Below, piece after piece: positions 53,879-56,633 of a stretch of 56,633 bases of DNA. The notes under the pieces were generated by a model. That model was not told the origin of the DNA and searched no databases. It saw only the letters and a list, made by a program, of their open reading frames with translations. Positions within the stretch are counted from its first letter, which is position 1, and each line of letters starts with the position of its first letter. Both the position numbers and the translations under genes were made by a program. The stretch comes from Crocinitomicaceae bacterium (GTDB taxonomy: Bacteria > Bacteroidota > Bacteroidia > Flavobacteriales_D > Parvicellaceae): NCBI GenBank assembly GCA_002723085.1, contig PBNK01000032.1:1-56633 (forward strand). Direction: 5' to 3'.

Positions 53879-56633
53879 CTAAAAACTATCTAAATCAGGA
53901 GGTCTAATAATACCAAACCACTTAAGAACTCTTTCTCCTACACCTGGAACCTCTACATGTATTAAATACACTCCACTTGCTATTGGTATTCCAGCGTAAT
54001 TCTTTAAATCCCAATCTATTGATGTTACAGGACTGTCCTTTATATAAGTTCTTACTAATGTCCCATTTACACTATATATCCTAACATTACATACATCTGG
54101 CAAATTCACTATCTTAACTACATTACTTAATTTGTTAAACTCGTAATTTGAGTATGCATAATATGGATTAGGTACTACATTTATTATATCCAATACTGAT
54201 GATAAAGTTGATGTGTCCTGCAATACTGTTGCTATATCGTCCATGTCAAACTCATATAATGGAACATAATCTTCATATCCACTCGGTGATTGACTTGATG
54301 TAGATGGAGTGTAACAACCGAACTCTCTATAGCCTGTAGCCACTCTTAATCTTATTCTTACATCTGTCTCTATAAAAGATGCAGGATCTGTTGAACTTGT
54401 CAAATTAGTCGCTAGTTCTGGATTTAACATTGGTATTCCTACCCATGAACAAGATCTCCATACTTTTAACCTATTTCCTGGATGGTCCCAATTATCCATA
54501 AAGTACTCTCCTTCATCATATGCTGGCATTTTTCCTTGATCCCATGAGTTTGGAGAACAAGCTGCATTTCTGAATATGTACACATAATGTTTACCACCAA
54601 AAATAGAACCTCCTTGAAACGCCCCTCCTTCATTTGCCGATGGATTAAACATCATATCTTTTCCTCCATTATTCCCCAACCAACTGTCTTCTCCATAAGC
54701 TATATTTAATCGCTCACCTGAACTTAAATCTATTGCATAACCTGGGAACCAACCCATACCTGTAGCTGATGTCAAATCCCCTTCTGAAGCTTTATAGCCT
54801 GCATCACCTGCTGACAACCCTTGCTTATCTATAGATGGCATTTGTTTTACATCTTGTTTTGTGGTTTGTCCATCCCATGAAAGACTAGGGTTATCTTGTG
54901 TCTCTATTACTGGACACCTTGTCCATTTAGTCTTATCTTCTGTAATCACAATATCAACTGGCATTAAAAACTTCATATCAGACATCGCCCGAGTACTTTG
55001 TAGTTCATCTGAAACAGGCTCATGATGACAATCTCCAGCACCAACTAATCTATATGGACCCCATGTGCCTTCTAATACACCTTCGTAAACCTCAGAATCA
55101 TCAACGCCTATTATATCGTTGTACTTACATGGATCATCGCATTCTTCTGCTGAGCCTATTGGAAATGCTCCTGCATCACAATCTTCCTCAGCTGTACCAC
55201 TCCTAATCCAGTTATCTGGGGCTGTCCCTTCTCCATCTGACAATCCAGTTAACCACCTTTTTGATGAATCTTCAAACTCTATGGTCGACTCTAATAACTC
55301 AGGTCTATACACATTGGAACTCATCAATTCTGGCACGTACTGCTGTACATTTACAGAAATACCCCATTCTGGAATCAGTTGCTCATTGCCTATATCTATA
55401 GTCTGCTCAGAATTAACAGTATCTGTATAATTATTTGAACCTGATGCTGCTCTAGCTAAGTACCAACTTCCTGTTCCTAAATCTCCATTATCATCTAACA
55501 CATGAAGCCTGTAATTGCCCCCTTTTACATTCAATGGATCTACCACTTTAACGGCAACTGGACCAAATCCATTTTCATAACTTACACGTTGTGGACTTAC
55601 GTTGGTTAATATATCAGCTTCACTATCTGCAGTTAAATTAACGATATTTCTTCCTGTACCTTTTCCTTCTACTCTAGTTATTTTTGGTCCACTTCCATAT
55701 TCCACTAATTGTAATGTTCCTCCTGATTCAGGATTTGGAATGTGTGGAATCCCCACAAATGGTATAATCGAACCGCCTGTTACTGATTTTCGCCCTGCTT
55801 TGTAAGGCACTTGCTGACCATCTAATCCTCCTGGTGTTGAAGGATCATAAGGCTTGTATTGGTTGTAACCATAAGCCAATACCATAAAATAGTATTTCTT
55901 GTGGTTTATCAATCGAACATCTCCCTGAGCAAAGGCATCGTTAAATACCTGGAATGAATGCTTAATCCCTTCATTTGCTCCATTTACCATCTCCGTTGGT
56001 ACTGCCGCTAATAAATTATCATCAAACTCATAGTTAACCAACTGTGATACTCCGTCAATTATGTCGCATTGAGCAATTAGTCTAGAATAATCTGGGTCAG
56101 CTAACTGGGATGGCCCAACAGTTTCATCAATAACTTGATACAACTGATAGCCCTGGAATTTATATTTTGCAGAGTCCTCTGAATATCCATAAGACAAAAT
56201 AATAGGATCTATTTCTTCATAAGCTTCAACATCTGTTGTCTTTGACAACATAATTATCAATTCTCTATCTAATTCCTGAATAACTAACTCTGGTGAATCG
56301 GGGCCATTTAATATCCTAAAGCAGTTGTCAAACAACGCTTGAGCTTTATCGTCTGCCCGCCTTACTATTTCTACAGATTCGAATGGGTCTCCAGATGACC
56401 CTTTCCCATATACAACACCAAAAGTAATATTATTAAGTGCACCCGGTCTTAAAATAAAAGGACCTGCCGCTTGAACAAACCTTCTGTCCCCTTTTGGGTT
56501 AGGACTACCTGTGCCTGGTGAAATTTCACTCCAATCAAAACCTGGATCAATACCTAGTGTCCCCCAGTTGTATGGATCACTATCGCCTGGAAAGCAGTAA
56601 TCTGTAGGTATTGTGGTTGCTCCAGTACTGGAA
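53879..56633 (-). CDS. Large secreted protein with C-terminal T9SS-type sorting domain (N-terminus outside window)
   Basis: The frame is open from the right edge to TAG at 53879-53881, giving at least 917 residues; no start codon can be assigned because the coding continues beyond 56633. Near the edge DRRFVQAAGPFILRPGALNN and ADDKAQALFDNC are seen, a pattern I know from very large Bacteroidota surface proteins. The last 110 residues have the Por-secretion layout: NVVPNPYYAYSNYE, VRIYSVNGTLVRTYI and GIPIASGVYLIHVEV, then the unusual tail VLKWFGIIRPPDLDSF. It is predicted to cross the outer membrane through type IX secretion. Its base composition looks richer in G+C than the rest of the window. 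Confidence 0.88.
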   Translation of the reverse strand, partial: SSTGATTIPTDYCFPGDSDPYNWGTLGIDPGFDWSEISPGTGSPNPKGDRRFVQAAGPFILRPGALNNITFGVVYGKGSSGDPFESVEIVRRADDKAQALFDNCFRILNGPDSPELVIQELDRELIIMLSKTTDVEAYEEIDPIILSYGYSEDSAKYKFQGYQLYQVIDETVGPSQLADPDYSRLIAQCDIIDGVSQLVNYEFDDNLLAAVPTEMVNGANEGIKHSFQVFNDAFAQGDVRLINHKKYYFMVLAYGYNQYKPYDPSTPGGLDGQQVPYKAGRKSVTGGSIIPFVGIPHIPNPESGGTLQLVEYGSGPKITRVEGKGTGRNIVNLTADSEADILTNVSPQRVSYENGFGPVAVKVVDPLNVKGGNYRLHVLDDNGDLGTGSWYLARAASGSNNYTDTVNSEQTIDIGNEQLIPEWGISVNVQQYVPELMSSNVYRPELLESTIEFEDSSKRWLTGLSDGEGTAPDNWIRSGTAEEDCDAGAFPIGSAEECDDPCKYNDIIGVDDSEVYEGVLEGTWGPYRLVGAGDCHHEPVSDELQSTRAMSDMKFLMPVDIVITEDKTKWTRCPVIETQDNPSLSWDGQTTKQDVKQMPSIDKQGLSAGDAGYKASEGDLTSATGMGWFPGYAIDLSSGERLNIAYGEDSWLGNNGGKDMMFNPSANEGGAFQGGSIFGGKHYVYIFRNAACSPNSWDQGKMPAYDEGEYFMDNWDHPGNRLKVWRSCSWVGIPMLNPELATNLTSSTDPASFIETDVRIRLRVATGYREFGCYTPSTSSQSPSGYEDYVPLYEFDMDDIATVLQDTSTLSSVLDIINVVPNPYYAYSNYEFNKLSNVVKIVNLPDVCNVRIYSVNGTLVRTYIKDSPVTSIDWDLKNYAGIPIASGVYLIHVEVPGVGERVLKWFGIIRPPDLDSF

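Noticed and set aside
55119-55430. 103-codon open frame on the plus strand.
   Set aside because: It lies wholly antisense to the secreted protein gene and shows serine-rich shadow composition with no motif or promoter.
1-56633. CRISPR arrays, insertion sequences, integrases or attachment sites.
   Set aside because: No regularly spaced direct repeats, transposase motifs or flanking terminal repeats were seen anywhere in the window.

Overview
The window comes from an AT-rich member of the Bacteroidota, most likely Flavobacteriales. Four lines of evidence support this. The str-S10-spc ribosomal block lacks tuf between fusA and rpsJ. Promoters read TTG-N17-20-TAnnTTTG rather than TATAAT, and Shine-Dalgarno sequences are absent. 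S14 and L36 are zinc-less forms. The last gene is a large secreted protein with a C-terminal type IX secretion (T9SS)-style sorting domain, and DUF4290 sits directly before murA. No tRNA, rRNA, insertion sequence, CRISPR array or integrase was seen. No gap without a gene exceeds 300 bases; the longest are 27813-28057 (245 bases) and 14896-15116 (221 bases).

Region 1 (1-14895, minus strand) is one continuous ribosomal super-operon: rpsL, rpsG, fusA, rpsJ, the S10 genes, the spc genes, secY, map, infA, rpmJ and the start of rpsM. A single recognisable promoter lies at 14929-14958. Region 2 (15117-25187, plus) holds a UvrD/PcrA helicase, DUF4290-murA, a TlpA-like thioredoxin, grpE-dnaJ, an ABC-2 export pair and an NtrC-like response regulator. 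The regulator has no DNA-binding domain and an altered GAFTGA loop. alaS converges on it (25176-27812, minus).

Region 3 (28058-33575, plus) is a cell-envelope block: a CapA-like phosphoesterase, an NlpC/P60 peptidase and an M23-LysM peptidase with overlapping ends, then a membrane-anchored M23 peptidase, a MerR regulator, a Bax-inhibitor-1 protein and fabD. Region 4 (33576-41711, minus) is a compact sugar-nucleotide operon. It carries a WbpE-, WbpD-, WbpB- and WbpA-like set (predicted UDP-2,3-diacetamido-glucuronate), Ugd plus UDP-xylose synthase, RmlB, and a CpsB/YwqE-type phosphatase. It supplies capsule or O-antigen precursors but holds no glycosyltransferase.

Region 5 (41814-47209) has a predicted outer-membrane barrel with waaA, then a convergent operon of lgt, a LolD/MacB-type ATPase, a permease with a 13-histidine loop and a small CxxC periplasmic protein; I infer a metal-related ABC system. 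Region 6 (47291-53791) has an ETHE1-type MBL protein with two rhodanese domains plus a CSPC thioredoxin, a membrane operon (UPF0104-like, GT2, OppC-like permease), ruvC, HIT and greA. Region 7 (53879-end) is the C-terminal part of the secreted protein.

Recurrent architectural themes are end-to-start overlaps of 1-4 bases inside operons, convergent genes whose ends overlap or abut at all five places where they meet, and TAnnTTTG boxes placed only 4-7 bases before start codons, which predicts leaderless mRNAs. Start codons, motifs and promoters were read by eye; no database search was possible.
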